Origin: Cupriavidus basilensis
GTDB taxonomy: Bacteria; Pseudomonadota; Gammaproteobacteria; Burkholderiales; Burkholderiaceae
Assembly: GCF_008801925.2 (NCBI RefSeq)
Contig: NZ_CP062803.1
Location: 3,968,001-4,032,000 of the forward strand
Length of the DNA stretch: 64,000 nucleotides
Direction: 5' to 3'
Shown: positions 9,839-19,158 of the stretch, piece after piece
Numbering within the stretch: position 1 is the first letter of the stretch
Layout: each line of letters starts with the position of its first letter
The notes under the pieces: generated by a model
The model's input: only the letters and a program-made list of their open reading frames with translations
Database searches by the model: none
What the model was told of the DNA's origin: nothing
Program-made: the position numbers and the translations under genes

Positions 9839-10111
9839 TCAAGCGGTCGGCAGGCAGTCGAAATCCTCGAACTCACCCGCGCCGGGCAACGCCACTAGCG
9901 CATTGACCTGCGCGTCCGGCGGCCCGCGGCGCATCCAGTTGCAAAGGGCCTCCAGCCGATCAGGCGGCCCATAGGCCATGACCTCGACCGAGCCATCGCG
10001 CCGGTTGCGCACCCAGCCGTTGATGCCGAGCGCCCCGGCCTGCCCCGCGCAGGCCACACGATAGCCCACGCCCTGCACCCTCCCCTTGACCACGATGTGC
10101 CATGTTTCCAT
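9839..10111 (-). CDS. acyP: Acylphosphatase
   Basis: 90 residues, the full length of this small enzyme. It hydrolyses acyl phosphates in the cytoplasm. The phosphate-binding loop GRVQGVGYR with catalytic Arg18, and GWVRNRRDGSVE with Asn36, match the two catalytic residues of the family. It is convergent with ung. The natural substrate is generally unclear for bacterial acylphosphatases. Confidence 0.93.
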   Translation of the reverse strand: METWHIVVKGRVQGVGYRVACAGQAGALGINGWVRNRRDGSVEVMAYGPPDRLEALCNWMRRGPPDAQVNALVALPGAGEFEDFDCLPTA

Positions 10112-10423
10112 CTGGCTTCCCCTTGCCGCGCGCGAGCGCTGAAACGTCCGTTGAAACGGTTACGACACGCATAACAGGTAAACTAGACCGCCATGCAAAG
10201 CGTTACCAGTAAGGGCAGGCCCACGCAGGTAACGTCCGCAGCACAACAACGCGCAAGGCGCGCTGTTGACAACCCGAGAACCCTGTTCATAACCTGAGCC
10301 AGCGCAGCGCAAGGCGCCTACGTCCTGGCTGGCACCACCGATCCGATCCATCCAGGCCCCCGGACCGCCCGGCCCCACCCGGCCCATACGGCAACCGCAG
10401 CCAACGTTTCCACTGCCAAGATA
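10112..10423 (+). promoter_or_regulatory. Gene-free region with one candidate promoter
   Basis: About 310 bases between divergent acyP and the ABC permease. TTGACA (10266-10271), a 16-base spacer and CATAAC (10288-10293) form a plausible sigma-70 promoter for the transporter, with a long 5' leader of about 120 bases. The segment before it has several GTTAC/GTAAC-like pieces but no clean palindrome. No coding signal is seen. Confidence 0.4.
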
Positions 10424-12178
10424 ATGCAGCAAGCCGAACACGACCAGGCCAGCTCGGTCACTTCCCGTGGCTACGCCAGCCAGCTGCTGACCGCGCCGCC
10501 GAACCGCTTCGACCTGGCGCTGCTGCCCATCATCCTTGCGGTGATCGTGCTGGTGGCCTTTGCCGCGCGCCAGATGAATGTGCCCTACCAGCCCGGCGAG
10601 CCGCTGGATGTGCACCTGGACATCGCCTACCTGCCCTACTACCTCATGCGCACCAGCATCCGCATGATGATTGCGCTGGGCGCCTCGCTGCTGTTCTCCT
10701 TCGCCTTCGCGGCGCTCGCCTCCAAGAACCGCACCGCCGAAAAAGTGATGGTACCGGCGCTGGACATCCTGCAGTCGATCCCGGTGCTGGGCTTCCTGTC
10801 GATCACCGTGACTGGCTTCATCGCGCTGTTCCCCGGGAGCCTGGTCGGGGTGGAATGTGCTGCCATCTTCGCCATCTTCACCTCGCAGGCCTGGAACATG
10901 GCGTTCAGCCTGTACCAGTCGATCCGCACCATCCCGACCGACCTGGTGGAAGCGGCAGCCATGTTCCGGCTCTCGCCGTGGCAGAAGTTCTGGCGCCTCG
11001 AAGTGCCTTTCGCCATGCCAGGCCTGCTGTGGAACATGATGATGTCGATGTCCGGCGGCTGGTTCTTCGTGGTGGCGTCGGAAGCCATCTCGGTGTCTGG
11101 CAACGACATCCGGCTGCCGGGTATCGGCTCCTACATCTCGCTGGCGATCCAGCAGCAGAACCTGGCGGCGATCGGCTGGGCCATCCTGGCCATGCTGATC
11201 GGCATCATCCTCTATGACCAGTTGCTGTTCCGGCCGTTGATTGCCTGGGCCGACCGCTTCCGCTTCGAAACCATGGCGCAGGAGACCGAACCGCAATCGT
11301 GGCTGCTCAATCTGCTGCGCCGCTCGGAATGGGTACGCGTGCTGCTGGGCCGCACGGCGGCGCTGGCCGAGCGCACGCTGGCCTGGGGATCCGGGCGCAA
11401 GGCGGTGGCGCCGAAGGCCAACGATGGCCGGCGCGCAATGTGGATCGAGCGCGCTAGCAACGTCATCATCATCGTGATTGCCATGCTGGCGCTGTACCGC
11501 GTGATGCACTTCGTGCGCACCGAGGTGGGCTGGACTGAAGTGGGCCATGTGCTGTGGCTGGGCACGCTGACCATGGTGCGGGTGATCGTGCTGATCGCGC
11601 TGGCCGCGGTGATCTGGGTACCGATTGGCATCCGCATCGGCCTGAACCCCAAGGTGGCGCGCGTCGCCCAGCCGGTGGCGCAGTTCCTGGCCGCCTTCCC
11701 GGCCAACCTGATGTTCCCGCTGGTGGTGATGCTGATCGTGCGCTTCGGGCTGAACCCGGAGATCTGGCTCAGCCCGCTGATGATTTTCGGCACGCAGTGG
11801 TACATCCTGTTCAATGTGATTGCCGGCGCGTCCGGCATCCCCACCGAACTCAAGCTGGCCGCACGCAACTTTGGCCTGCGCGGCTGGCTGCTGTGGAAGC
11901 GCTTTCTGGTCCCGGCGGTGTTTCCCAGCTTGCTGACCGGCCTGGTGACCGCGGCCGGCGGCTCGTGGAATGCGAGTATCGTGTCCGAGTACGTCACCTG
12001 GGGCGACCGCACGCTGGTCGCCACCGGGCTGGGCAGCTATATCGCGGAGATGACCTCCAAGGGCGACTTCCCCCGCATCGCGCTGGGCATCGGCGTGATG
12101 GCGATCTTCGTGGTGGGCTTCAACCGCCTGCTGTGGAACCGCCTCTACCTGCTGGCGCAGGAACGCACGCGTCTTTGA
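10424..12178 (+). CDS. ABC transporter permease, two fused permease domains (NitT/TauT type)
   Basis: 584 residues with two binding-protein-dependent permease domains in one chain: the first at about residues 80-280 and the second at about 390-575, separated by a charged cytoplasmic linker. Each has the EAA-type loop (LVEAAAMFRLSPWQKFWRLEVP; ELKLAARNFGLRGWLLWKRF). Two fused halves mean one polypeptide can form the whole channel. The family is linked to nitrate, sulfonate or bicarbonate uptake, but no substrate-binding protein gene lies beside it, so the substrate is unknown. The ATPase gene follows after 65 bases. Confidence 0.9.
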   Translation: MQQAEHDQASSVTSRGYASQLLTAPPNRFDLALLPIILAVIVLVAFAARQMNVPYQPGEPLDVHLDIAYLPYYLMRTSIRMMIALGASLLFSFAFAALASKNRTAEKVMVPALDILQSIPVLGFLSITVTGFIALFPGSLVGVECAAIFAIFTSQAWNMAFSLYQSIRTIPTDLVEAAAMFRLSPWQKFWRLEVPFAMPGLLWNMMMSMSGGWFFVVASEAISVSGNDIRLPGIGSYISLAIQQQNLAAIGWAILAMLIGIILYDQLLFRPLIAWADRFRFETMAQETEPQSWLLNLLRRSEWVRVLLGRTAALAERTLAWGSGRKAVAPKANDGRRAMWIERASNVIIIVIAMLALYRVMHFVRTEVGWTEVGHVLWLGTLTMVRVIVLIALAAVIWVPIGIRIGLNPKVARVAQPVAQFLAAFPANLMFPLVVMLIVRFGLNPEIWLSPLMIFGTQWYILFNVIAGASGIPTELKLAARNFGLRGWLLWKRFLVPAVFPSLLTGLVTAAGGSWNASIVSEYVTWGDRTLVATGLGSYIAEMTSKGDFPRIALGIGVMAIFVVGFNRLLWNRLYLLAQERTRL

Positions 12179-12243
12179 GCCGCCCTACGCCCGCACCCAA
12201 TACGCCACCCATTTGAAGCCCTGAATCTGAACGGAACTCCATC

Positions 12244-13590
12244 ATGGCAAGTCCCACCGCAGACGCAACCGAATCCGTAGTCGAGCTGCGCGGCGTCTCG
12301 AAAATCTTCCGCACCGCGGACCGCTCGGACCGCGCCGTGCTCGAAGGCGTGGACCTGACCCTCAAGCGCGGCGAGATCGTCGCCATGCTGGGCAAGTCCG
12401 GCTCGGGCAAGTCCACCCTGCTGCGCATCATGGCCGGACTGGTCGGCGCCGATCGCGGCGAGGTGCACTTTCGCGGCCAGCCGCTGCGCGGCACCGCCGA
12501 AGGCATCGCCATGGTGTTCCAGTCGTTCGCGCTGTTTCCCTGGCTCACCGTGCAGCAAAACGTGGAGCTCGGGCTGGAAGCCCAGGGCGTGCACAAGGAA
12601 GAACGCGCGCGCCGGGCCGAGGCGGCGATCGACATGATCGGGCTGTCCGGGTTCAACAGCGCGCTGCCGCGCGAGCTCTCCGGCGGCATGCGCCAGCGCG
12701 TGGGCATTGCCCGTGCGCTGGTGACCGAGCCTGACCTGCTGCTGATGGACGAGGCCTTCTCCGCGCTCGACGTGCTGACCGGCGAGACCCTGCGCGACGA
12801 AATGCTCGACCTGTGGGAAGACGGCCGCACCAATATCAAGTGCATCCTGATCGTCTCGCACAATATCGAAGAGGCGGTCATGATGGCCGACCGCATCGTG
12901 ATCCTGTCGAGCGACCCGGGCCGCATCCGCGCCGAGGTGAAGATCCCGTTCCCTCGCCCGCGCAACCGCGACTCTTCCCAGGTGCGCGGGCTGATCGACG
13001 AGGTCTACACACTGATGACATCGCCCGCGGCGATGGGTCCGCGCGTCACCGCGCTGGCGGCCGCGCGCGATATCGGCTACCGCCTGCCGGATGCCGACAT
13101 CAGCCAGATGGAGGCCATTCTCGACCTGCTGTGCGAAGCCCCCTTTTTTGGCAGGGCCGACCTGCCGCACCTGGCAGAGGAAGCCGGGCTCACCGACGAT
13201 GATCTGCTCCCGGCCTGCGAAGCGCTGCACCTGCTGCAACTGGCCACCATCGAGCGCGGCGACATCAGCGCCACCGGCCTGGGCCGCGCGTACTACGAGA
13301 CGGAGCCGCCCGAGCGCAAGGTGTTGTTCGGCAAGCAGCTGCTGCAGCACGTAGCGCTGGCCGCGCATATCCGCCGCGAACTGGAGCAGTCCGAGGACGG
13401 CGAGATCCGCGAGGAACACGTACTGCGCGAGCTCGAAGCCTTCCTCAAGCCGGACGAGGCCGAACGCGTGCTGACGCTGGCAATCGAATGGGGCCGCTAT
13501 GGCGAGGTGTACGAATACAGCTACAACAGCGGCATGCTGACGCTGCCCCGCGAGGAGCAGCCGGCGCCGGGCGCGGGTACGCAAACCTGA
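12244..13590 (+). CDS. ABC transporter ATPase with C-terminal AAA-associated domain
   Basis: 448 residues. The N-terminal ABC domain has Walker A GKSGSGKST (50-58), the Q-loop MVFQSFALFPW, signature LSGGMRQRVGIARAL, Walker B LLLMDEAFSALD and the H-loop VSHN. Residues after about 260 form an extra helical domain of the AAA-associated type found in some nitrate/sulfonate-family ATPases, possibly a regulatory or dimerisation module. It partners the fused permease upstream. No binding protein is seen nearby. Confidence 0.92.
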   Translation: MASPTADATESVVELRGVSKIFRTADRSDRAVLEGVDLTLKRGEIVAMLGKSGSGKSTLLRIMAGLVGADRGEVHFRGQPLRGTAEGIAMVFQSFALFPWLTVQQNVELGLEAQGVHKEERARRAEAAIDMIGLSGFNSALPRELSGGMRQRVGIARALVTEPDLLLMDEAFSALDVLTGETLRDEMLDLWEDGRTNIKCILIVSHNIEEAVMMADRIVILSSDPGRIRAEVKIPFPRPRNRDSSQVRGLIDEVYTLMTSPAAMGPRVTALAAARDIGYRLPDADISQMEAILDLLCEAPFFGRADLPHLAEEAGLTDDDLLPACEALHLLQLATIERGDISATGLGRAYYETEPPERKVLFGKQLLQHVALAAHIRRELEQSEDGEIREEHVLRELEAFLKPDEAERVLTLAIEWGRYGEVYEYSYNSGMLTLPREEQPAPGAGTQT

Positions 13591-13695
13591 TTGGCGCGGC
13601 CCGGTTTTCTTGGTGTCCTGGCGGCCGATTCAACATGAAGCGAAGCGGTTCTCGCCAGGCGCGCCAGCATCTTTCGGAAACGGCCTCTTCGGTTC

Positions 13696-16194
13696 CTAGC
13701 GCTCGCGCATGGCCCTGCCGATCGCGCCGGTGCGCAGGGCGATCTTGGCGGTGTCCTCGCGCAGCGCGCGCAGGCGGCGCTCCAGGATGGCATTGGCGGT
13801 GCGCCCCGTGGAGCTTGCCGTGCTGGCAATGCTGCCGGCTTCGCTGGCAGCCCGGCTCAACTCGCCCGAGGCCGCAGCCTGCACCAGCACATCGGCGCGG
13901 CGGCGGTCGGCCGAATCGGCCAGGCGGGCCCGACGCTCGCTGGCATCTTCGGCCGCGGGCGGCGCGGCGAGCGCTTGCGTGGCGATGGAAGCATCGGCGG
14001 CGCGCACAGCCTGGGCATCGGACACCGCCGCCACGTCAGTGCCACCGGCACCGTCCGCAGCACCATGGGCAACACCAACGGCGACCGCCACGTTGGCACC
14101 AACGCGATCGTCCACCAGCACTGCCGTCTCCGTGGCTTTCACCGGCGCCTTCGCCTTCGCCGGGTCCTTCACCGCGCGAATGAAACCCGCGCCCCGCCCG
14201 CCGGCACGATCATCCTCGGCCAGCCGTTCGCTGGCCAGCTGCAGGCTGTTGGCTGCGGCATCGGTGGCCTGGCGGATGGCGGCTTCGGCGGCCGGCAGGT
14301 CCAGCTCGCCGTAGTGCTCGCGCACCTGGATGCGCGCCGCGGCCACGTGCGCCGCCACCAGGTAGTTCTGCACGATGAAGCGGTTCAGGTTGTCCACCGC
14401 GCGATGCCGGCTCTTCGGCTCGTCGAGCATGCGCTGGAACGCCCCGATCAGCGCGGACAGGCTGTCCATGAACTGCTTGCGCTGCACCCGGTAGGCAAAA
14501 TCATCCTTGGCCACGCGCAGCAGCAGATCGCGCGTGGCGGCAATGTAGCGGCGGTTGGCCTGCAGCACGTTTTCCACCAGCGCGGGCAGCGCGCGGTACT
14601 CCCAGCTGGGCAGCACAAAACTGAACACCGTGGCGATCACGCCGCCGATCACGGTATCGATGAGCCGCTCGCCCGCGACCGTGGAGCTGCCCGGCACCAG
14701 CAGGTTGATCTGGATCAGCACCTGCACGCAGGCGGCAACAGCCGTGTAGCGGTACTTGATGGTGGAGAACGCCGTGCTGGCCACCAGCGCCAGGAACAGC
14801 ACGCCCAGCAGGATCAGCGGCTGGTGCACGACCTTGAGCACGCCCACCGCAATCACGCAGCCGATCAGCGTGCCGATCAGGCGGTCGTTGTAGCGCTGCT
14901 TGGTCATGCTGAAATTGGGCTTCAGGATGACGATGATGGTCAGCAGGATCCAGTAGCTGTGCGACACATACGGCAGGTGCTCCGCAATCCACAGCCCCGC
15001 GCCCACCGCCATGGTGATGCGCAGCGCAAAGCGGAACGCCGGCGACTTCCAGTTCAGGTTGTCGCGCAGCACCTTGAGCTCGTAGCGCTGGCGCGTCAGG
15101 AACGGTGTCATGTCCGGCCCGGGCAGCACCTTGCTGGGCTCCACCGGCGTGCGCGATGCCTCGTGCAGCTGCTCCACCAGCACGATGGCGCCCTTGATCA
15201 TGTCGAGTGTTTCCGCCACCGCCGTCATCGCCGCCGGGTTGATGTGGTGGTAGCGCAATTGCGCGATCTCGTGCGCGACGGCGCGCAGCTCTTCCCGGTA
15301 ATCCACGGAAGCGTAGGAGGGCCGGCCGCGGGTGATGTCGTAGGCGATCCCCTCCACGTCCTTGCACATCAACTGCACCAGCCGGCGCAAGTGATCGAGT
15401 ACCGGCGTGCTGCCGAAGGTCTGGCGCAGCAGCGGGTAGTCGGTATTGGTGGAGAGGATGTACTCGTACAGGTCCAGCATGCGCATGTGGACCTGTACCA
15501 GCAGCCCGTCATGCTTAGTGCGGTTGCCGCGCAGCACCAGGTCGCGCGCTGCCTGCTGGCGTTCCGCCACCACGATCTGCTGGCGCACCAGCTGGTTGAA
15601 CAGCGCCTCGTAGTCATTGCCGGCGTCGTAGAAACCCGCCTTGATCTCCAGGTACCCGGCCATCTCGTACAGCGACTCGGCCAGCACCTGCTGCTTGGTG
15701 CGCCGCTGCGTGGCCCAGCTCACCGCCATCGCGTACGCCATATAGGCCACCGCGCCGATGCCGAACAGCAAGGAATGCTCGAGCGCGCGCCGCACCACGA
15801 AGTCCTCGTTGATGGTGAGCGTCATGACGAACAAGGCCGAGAACTGCAATGGCAAGGTCTTGTTGCCATACACCGTCATCATGCCGGCCATGAAGGTCAC
15901 CAGCACCAGCACCAGCGGCATCACGCGCGGGAACGGCGTGGCCATGGCCACCACCAATGTCACCGCCGTGCACAGCAGCACGCTGGCCAGCATCTCGTTG
16001 AACTTGTGGTTGAACGGGCTGGGCAGGTCCATCAGGCTGGTGCACAGCGCGCCCATCGACACCACCATGGCGGTGGGCAGGTCTGAGAACTGCAAGGCGA
16101 TCAGCGTGGCGCCGATCACCCCGGTCGCGGAGCGCAGCCCGCGATACACGTAATGCGAATAAACGAAGGTGCGGGCGTCGTGCGCGTATTGCAT
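13696..16194 (-). CDS. FUSC-family inner membrane protein (YccS/YhfK-like)
   Basis: 832 residues. There are two blocks of membrane helices (about 15-160 and 395-535), each followed by a long cytoplasmic helical region; this is the FUSC layout shared with aromatic acid efflux AaeB and the YccS family. The second block contains the typical SYWILLTIIVILKP-like segment. The last 190 residues are unusual: alanine-rich and low-complexity, with many Ala-Asp-Arg pieces. Function is probably efflux of an organic compound, but no substrate can be named. It is convergent with the ABC ATPase. Confidence 0.85.
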   Translation of the reverse strand: MQYAHDARTFVYSHYVYRGLRSATGVIGATLIALQFSDLPTAMVVSMGALCTSLMDLPSPFNHKFNEMLASVLLCTAVTLVVAMATPFPRVMPLVLVLVTFMAGMMTVYGNKTLPLQFSALFVMTLTINEDFVVRRALEHSLLFGIGAVAYMAYAMAVSWATQRRTKQQVLAESLYEMAGYLEIKAGFYDAGNDYEALFNQLVRQQIVVAERQQAARDLVLRGNRTKHDGLLVQVHMRMLDLYEYILSTNTDYPLLRQTFGSTPVLDHLRRLVQLMCKDVEGIAYDITRGRPSYASVDYREELRAVAHEIAQLRYHHINPAAMTAVAETLDMIKGAIVLVEQLHEASRTPVEPSKVLPGPDMTPFLTRQRYELKVLRDNLNWKSPAFRFALRITMAVGAGLWIAEHLPYVSHSYWILLTIIVILKPNFSMTKQRYNDRLIGTLIGCVIAVGVLKVVHQPLILLGVLFLALVASTAFSTIKYRYTAVAACVQVLIQINLLVPGSSTVAGERLIDTVIGGVIATVFSFVLPSWEYRALPALVENVLQANRRYIAATRDLLLRVAKDDFAYRVQRKQFMDSLSALIGAFQRMLDEPKSRHRAVDNLNRFIVQNYLVAAHVAAARIQVREHYGELDLPAAEAAIRQATDAAANSLQLASERLAEDDRAGGRGAGFIRAVKDPAKAKAPVKATETAVLVDDRVGANVAVAVGVAHGAADGAGGTDVAAVSDAQAVRAADASIATQALAAPPAAEDASERRARLADSADRRRADVLVQAAASGELSRAASEAGSIASTASSTGRTANAILERRLRALREDTAKIALRTGAIGRAMRER

Positions 16195-16229
16195 GTGGTG
16201 GCGATCGGCGGCGTTGGGGGCTAATCGGC

Positions 16230-18035
16230 CTACAGGCCCAGCCAGCGCGCACGCATGGCCTGGCGGCCGCCTTCGGCCGTCACGGTGTACTGCACCGCCG
16301 GCTCGCGCGCGAAGGTCAGCGGCAGCACATGCAGCTCATCGCGGCGGAACACATGGCACTCGGCGCTATCGCCATCGCGATAGCGCGCCAGCAGCTTGTC
16401 GAGCTGGCCAGGGGCTACACGCAGGCCGTCCACCGCGGCCAGCAGGTCGCCCGCCGAGATCCCGGCCGCCTGGGCCGCGCCGCCGTCGAGCACCTGGGTC
16501 ACGCGCACCCAACCATCCTCGGTCTTGGTCTTGATGCCAAGCGCGGCGTTGCGCTCTGGCTTGGTCGGCACCGCCTTGATGCCGAAGGGCTTGAGGAGCG
16601 CTGCGAGTTGCAGTTCGCCGGTGCCTTCGGTGAGCGAGCGCAGCAGCGCGCCCAGGCGCAGGCCGCTGACCTCGTCGAACAAGGCATGCACCTCGGCCTC
16701 GGTCACGCCGCGCTGCTGCGCGCCTGGCGCATAGAAGCCGCTGCCGTAGCGCTGCCACAGCGCGCGCATGATGTCGTCAAGCGAGCGGCGGTTGCGGGTC
16801 TTGGTGCGGATGGTGAGATCCAGCGCCAGGGCAACGAGCGAGCCCTTGGTGTAATAGCTGACGATGGCGTTGGGCGCGTTTTCGTCCTGGCGGTAGTACT
16901 TGGTCCAGGCATCGAACGAACTATCGGCCACGCTCTGCTTGGTGCGGCCGTTGCCGCGCAGCACGCCGTTCCAGGTCTTTGCCAGCAGCTCCACGTACTG
17001 CTTCTCGGTGATGCGGCCGCTGCGCACCAGCATCAGGTCATCGTAGTAGCTGGTGAAACCCTCAAACAGCCACAGCAGCGGCGTGTAGGTTTCCTCGCGC
17101 AGCCGGTACGGCACGAACGCCGCGGGCTTGATACGCTTGACGTTCCAGGTATGGAAATACTCGTGGCTGCACAAGCCGAGGAAGGTGCGGTAGCCCTCGG
17201 TGGCGTCAGCCTTGCCGCGCGCCGGCAGGTCAGCGCGCGCGCACATCAGCGCGGTGCTGGCGCGATGCTCCAGGCCGCCGTAGCCGTCTGTCGTGACCAT
17301 GGTCATGAACACGTAACGGCGGTTGCTGTCGAGGAACGGCGCGGCCTCCGTCTTGGGCTCGAACAGGCGGATCTGCGCTTCGCAGATCTGCTTCAGGTCG
17401 CGCAAGACACGCTCGAGATCGAGCTGCGGCACGCGGCCCGTGAACACCACGTCGTGCTGGGCGCCGCAGGCGCGGAAGCTGCCCATGGTGAAGTTGCCCA
17501 TCTCGACCGGGTGATCGACCAGTTCGTCGTAGTCGGCCACCTGGTAGCGGCCGAAGCCGTAGCGCTTGGCGCCACCGCGGCCGGGCGCCTCGCGCATGGC
17601 CGTGGCGACCCGCCATCCGGCATAAGCCTCGCCGGCGGGTGCATGGATATCGACCGTGCAGGGCTGGTCTTCCTGCCCTTCGGCGCAAAGGAACACGGAA
17701 CTGCCGTTGAAGAATCCGTGGGTGGCGTCGAGGTGCGCGGCGCGCACCGACAAGTCCCAGGCGTAGACCTCATAGCTGAGCGTAAGCGGCCCGGCCACCG
17801 GGGCCGCCTGCCAGCTCTGCTTGTCCAGCTTGGTCAGCGCCACCGGCTTGCCGCCGGCCTGCGCACGGATGCGCACGATATTGCGAGCGAAGTCACGGAT
17901 CATGTAGCTGCCTGGAATCCACGCCGGCAGGTAGAACTGCTGGCCGGCGGGATTGGGGGCGTCTACCGTGACGGTGACGGCGAACAGGTGCGCTTCCGGT
18001 TGAAGCGGGGCAATGGCGTAATGGATCGGCTTCAT
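16230..18035 (-). CDS. M61-family metallopeptidase with PDZ domain
   Basis: 601 residues. The N-terminal M61 beta domain is followed by a catalytic domain with the zinc motif HEYFHTW (about 290-296) and a downstream glutamate in WLFEGFTSYYDDL; a C-terminal PDZ domain covers about 490-590. The family contains glycyl aminopeptidases. No signal peptide is seen, so it is probably cytoplasmic. Homologues of about 600 residues are common in Burkholderiales. It runs toward the FUSC gene on the same strand with a 35-base gap. Confidence 0.92.
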   Translation of the reverse strand: MKPIHYAIAPLQPEAHLFAVTVTVDAPNPAGQQFYLPAWIPGSYMIRDFARNIVRIRAQAGGKPVALTKLDKQSWQAAPVAGPLTLSYEVYAWDLSVRAAHLDATHGFFNGSSVFLCAEGQEDQPCTVDIHAPAGEAYAGWRVATAMREAPGRGGAKRYGFGRYQVADYDELVDHPVEMGNFTMGSFRACGAQHDVVFTGRVPQLDLERVLRDLKQICEAQIRLFEPKTEAAPFLDSNRRYVFMTMVTTDGYGGLEHRASTALMCARADLPARGKADATEGYRTFLGLCSHEYFHTWNVKRIKPAAFVPYRLREETYTPLLWLFEGFTSYYDDLMLVRSGRITEKQYVELLAKTWNGVLRGNGRTKQSVADSSFDAWTKYYRQDENAPNAIVSYYTKGSLVALALDLTIRTKTRNRRSLDDIMRALWQRYGSGFYAPGAQQRGVTEAEVHALFDEVSGLRLGALLRSLTEGTGELQLAALLKPFGIKAVPTKPERNAALGIKTKTEDGWVRVTQVLDGGAAQAAGISAGDLLAAVDGLRVAPGQLDKLLARYRDGDSAECHVFRRDELHVLPLTFAREPAVQYTVTAEGGRQAMRARWLGL

Positions 18036-18079
18036 GAGCGTGATTGTAGCGCCATGCCCGCCCCGGACTACGCGCCGGC

Positions 18080-19069
18080 TCAGGCGTTGACGTTCACCAC
18101 CACGCGGCCGCGCATGCCACCGTCGACAATCTTGCGCCCGGCCTCGATCGCCTCCGACAAGCCGATCTCGCGGGTGATCGCGCGCAGGCGATCCGGCTCC
18201 AGGTCCTGCGACAGCCGCTGCCAGGCCCGCTCGCGCAAGGCCATCGGGGCCATCACACTATCGATGCCGTAGAGCGTGATGCCACGCAAGATGAAGGGCG
18301 CCACCGAAGCCGGGAAATCCAGCCCTTGCGCCAGCCCGCACGCGGTGACCGCGCCGCCGTAGCGCACCTGCGCGCATGCATTGACCAGCGTGTGCGAGCC
18401 AACCGAATCCACCACCGCAGCCCAGCGCTCCTTCTGCATCGGCTTACCGGGCTTGCCCAGCTCCGTCCGGTCAATCACCTCGGCCGCGCCCAGTGCCTTG
18501 AGGAAATCCGCTTCGGCCGTCTTGCCGGTGGAGGCCACCACGCGATAGCCCAGCTTCGACAGGACGGCAATGGCGACCGAGCCCACGCCGCCCGAGGCGC
18601 CGGTCACCAGCACCTCGCCATCGCCCGGCTTGATGCCAGCGCGCTCCAGCGCCAGCACCGACAGCATGGCGGTGTAGCCGGCCGTGCCGATGGCCATGGC
18701 CTGCTGCGTGGTGAAGGCAGACGGCAGCGCCACCAGCCAGTCGCCCTTGAGGCGGGCGCGCTGGGCCAGGCACCCCCAATGCGTCTCGCCCACGCCATAG
18801 CCGTTGAGCACGACCTTGTCGCCGGCCTTCCAGCGTGCATGGGCGGATTCCAGCACCGTGCCGGCGCCGTCGATGCCCGCCACCATCGGCCACTTGCGCA
18901 CCACCGGCGAGCGGCCGGTAATGGCCAGCCCGTCCTTGAAATTGATGGTGGAGTAGTCGATGGCCACCAGCACATCGCCCTCGGCGGGCAGGCTGGATTC
19001 GTCGAGCGCGGTAACGGCGGCCTGGGTCGCGCCGTCGGCCTGGGTCAGCAGCAATGCCTGGAACGTCAT
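18080..19069 (-). CDS. acuI: Acrylyl-CoA reductase / YhdH-type quinone oxidoreductase
   Basis: 329 residues, zinc-free medium-chain reductase. The N-terminus has INFKDGLAITGRSP and PMVAGIDGAGTV; the NADPH-binding motif is VTGASGGVGSVA. This matches AcuI/YhdH proteins, which reduce acrylyl-CoA to propionyl-CoA and detoxify acrylate-like compounds. The ribosome site AAGGAG precedes ATG 19069, which rules out the longer upstream frame. The exact substrate is inferred from the family. Confidence 0.88.
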   Translation of the reverse strand: MTFQALLLTQADGATQAAVTALDESSLPAEGDVLVAIDYSTINFKDGLAITGRSPVVRKWPMVAGIDGAGTVLESAHARWKAGDKVVLNGYGVGETHWGCLAQRARLKGDWLVALPSAFTTQQAMAIGTAGYTAMLSVLALERAGIKPGDGEVLVTGASGGVGSVAIAVLSKLGYRVVASTGKTAEADFLKALGAAEVIDRTELGKPGKPMQKERWAAVVDSVGSHTLVNACAQVRYGGAVTACGLAQGLDFPASVAPFILRGITLYGIDSVMAPMALRERAWQRLSQDLEPDRLRAITREIGLSEAIEAGRKIVDGGMRGRVVVNVNA

Positions 19070-19158
19070 GGAGTCTCCTTCCGGTTCTTGATTCTTAAGC
19101 AAAGACAACCGGCCGGCTCCGGCACGGCAGCGCCGGGAAGGCCGCCGGCGCAACGTGA

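Noticed and set aside
13975..16086. Open frame of 703 codons opposite the FUSC gene
   Set aside because: His/Arg/Gln-rich, lacks family motifs, and mirrors a gene with clear membrane helices; a high-GC antisense shadow.
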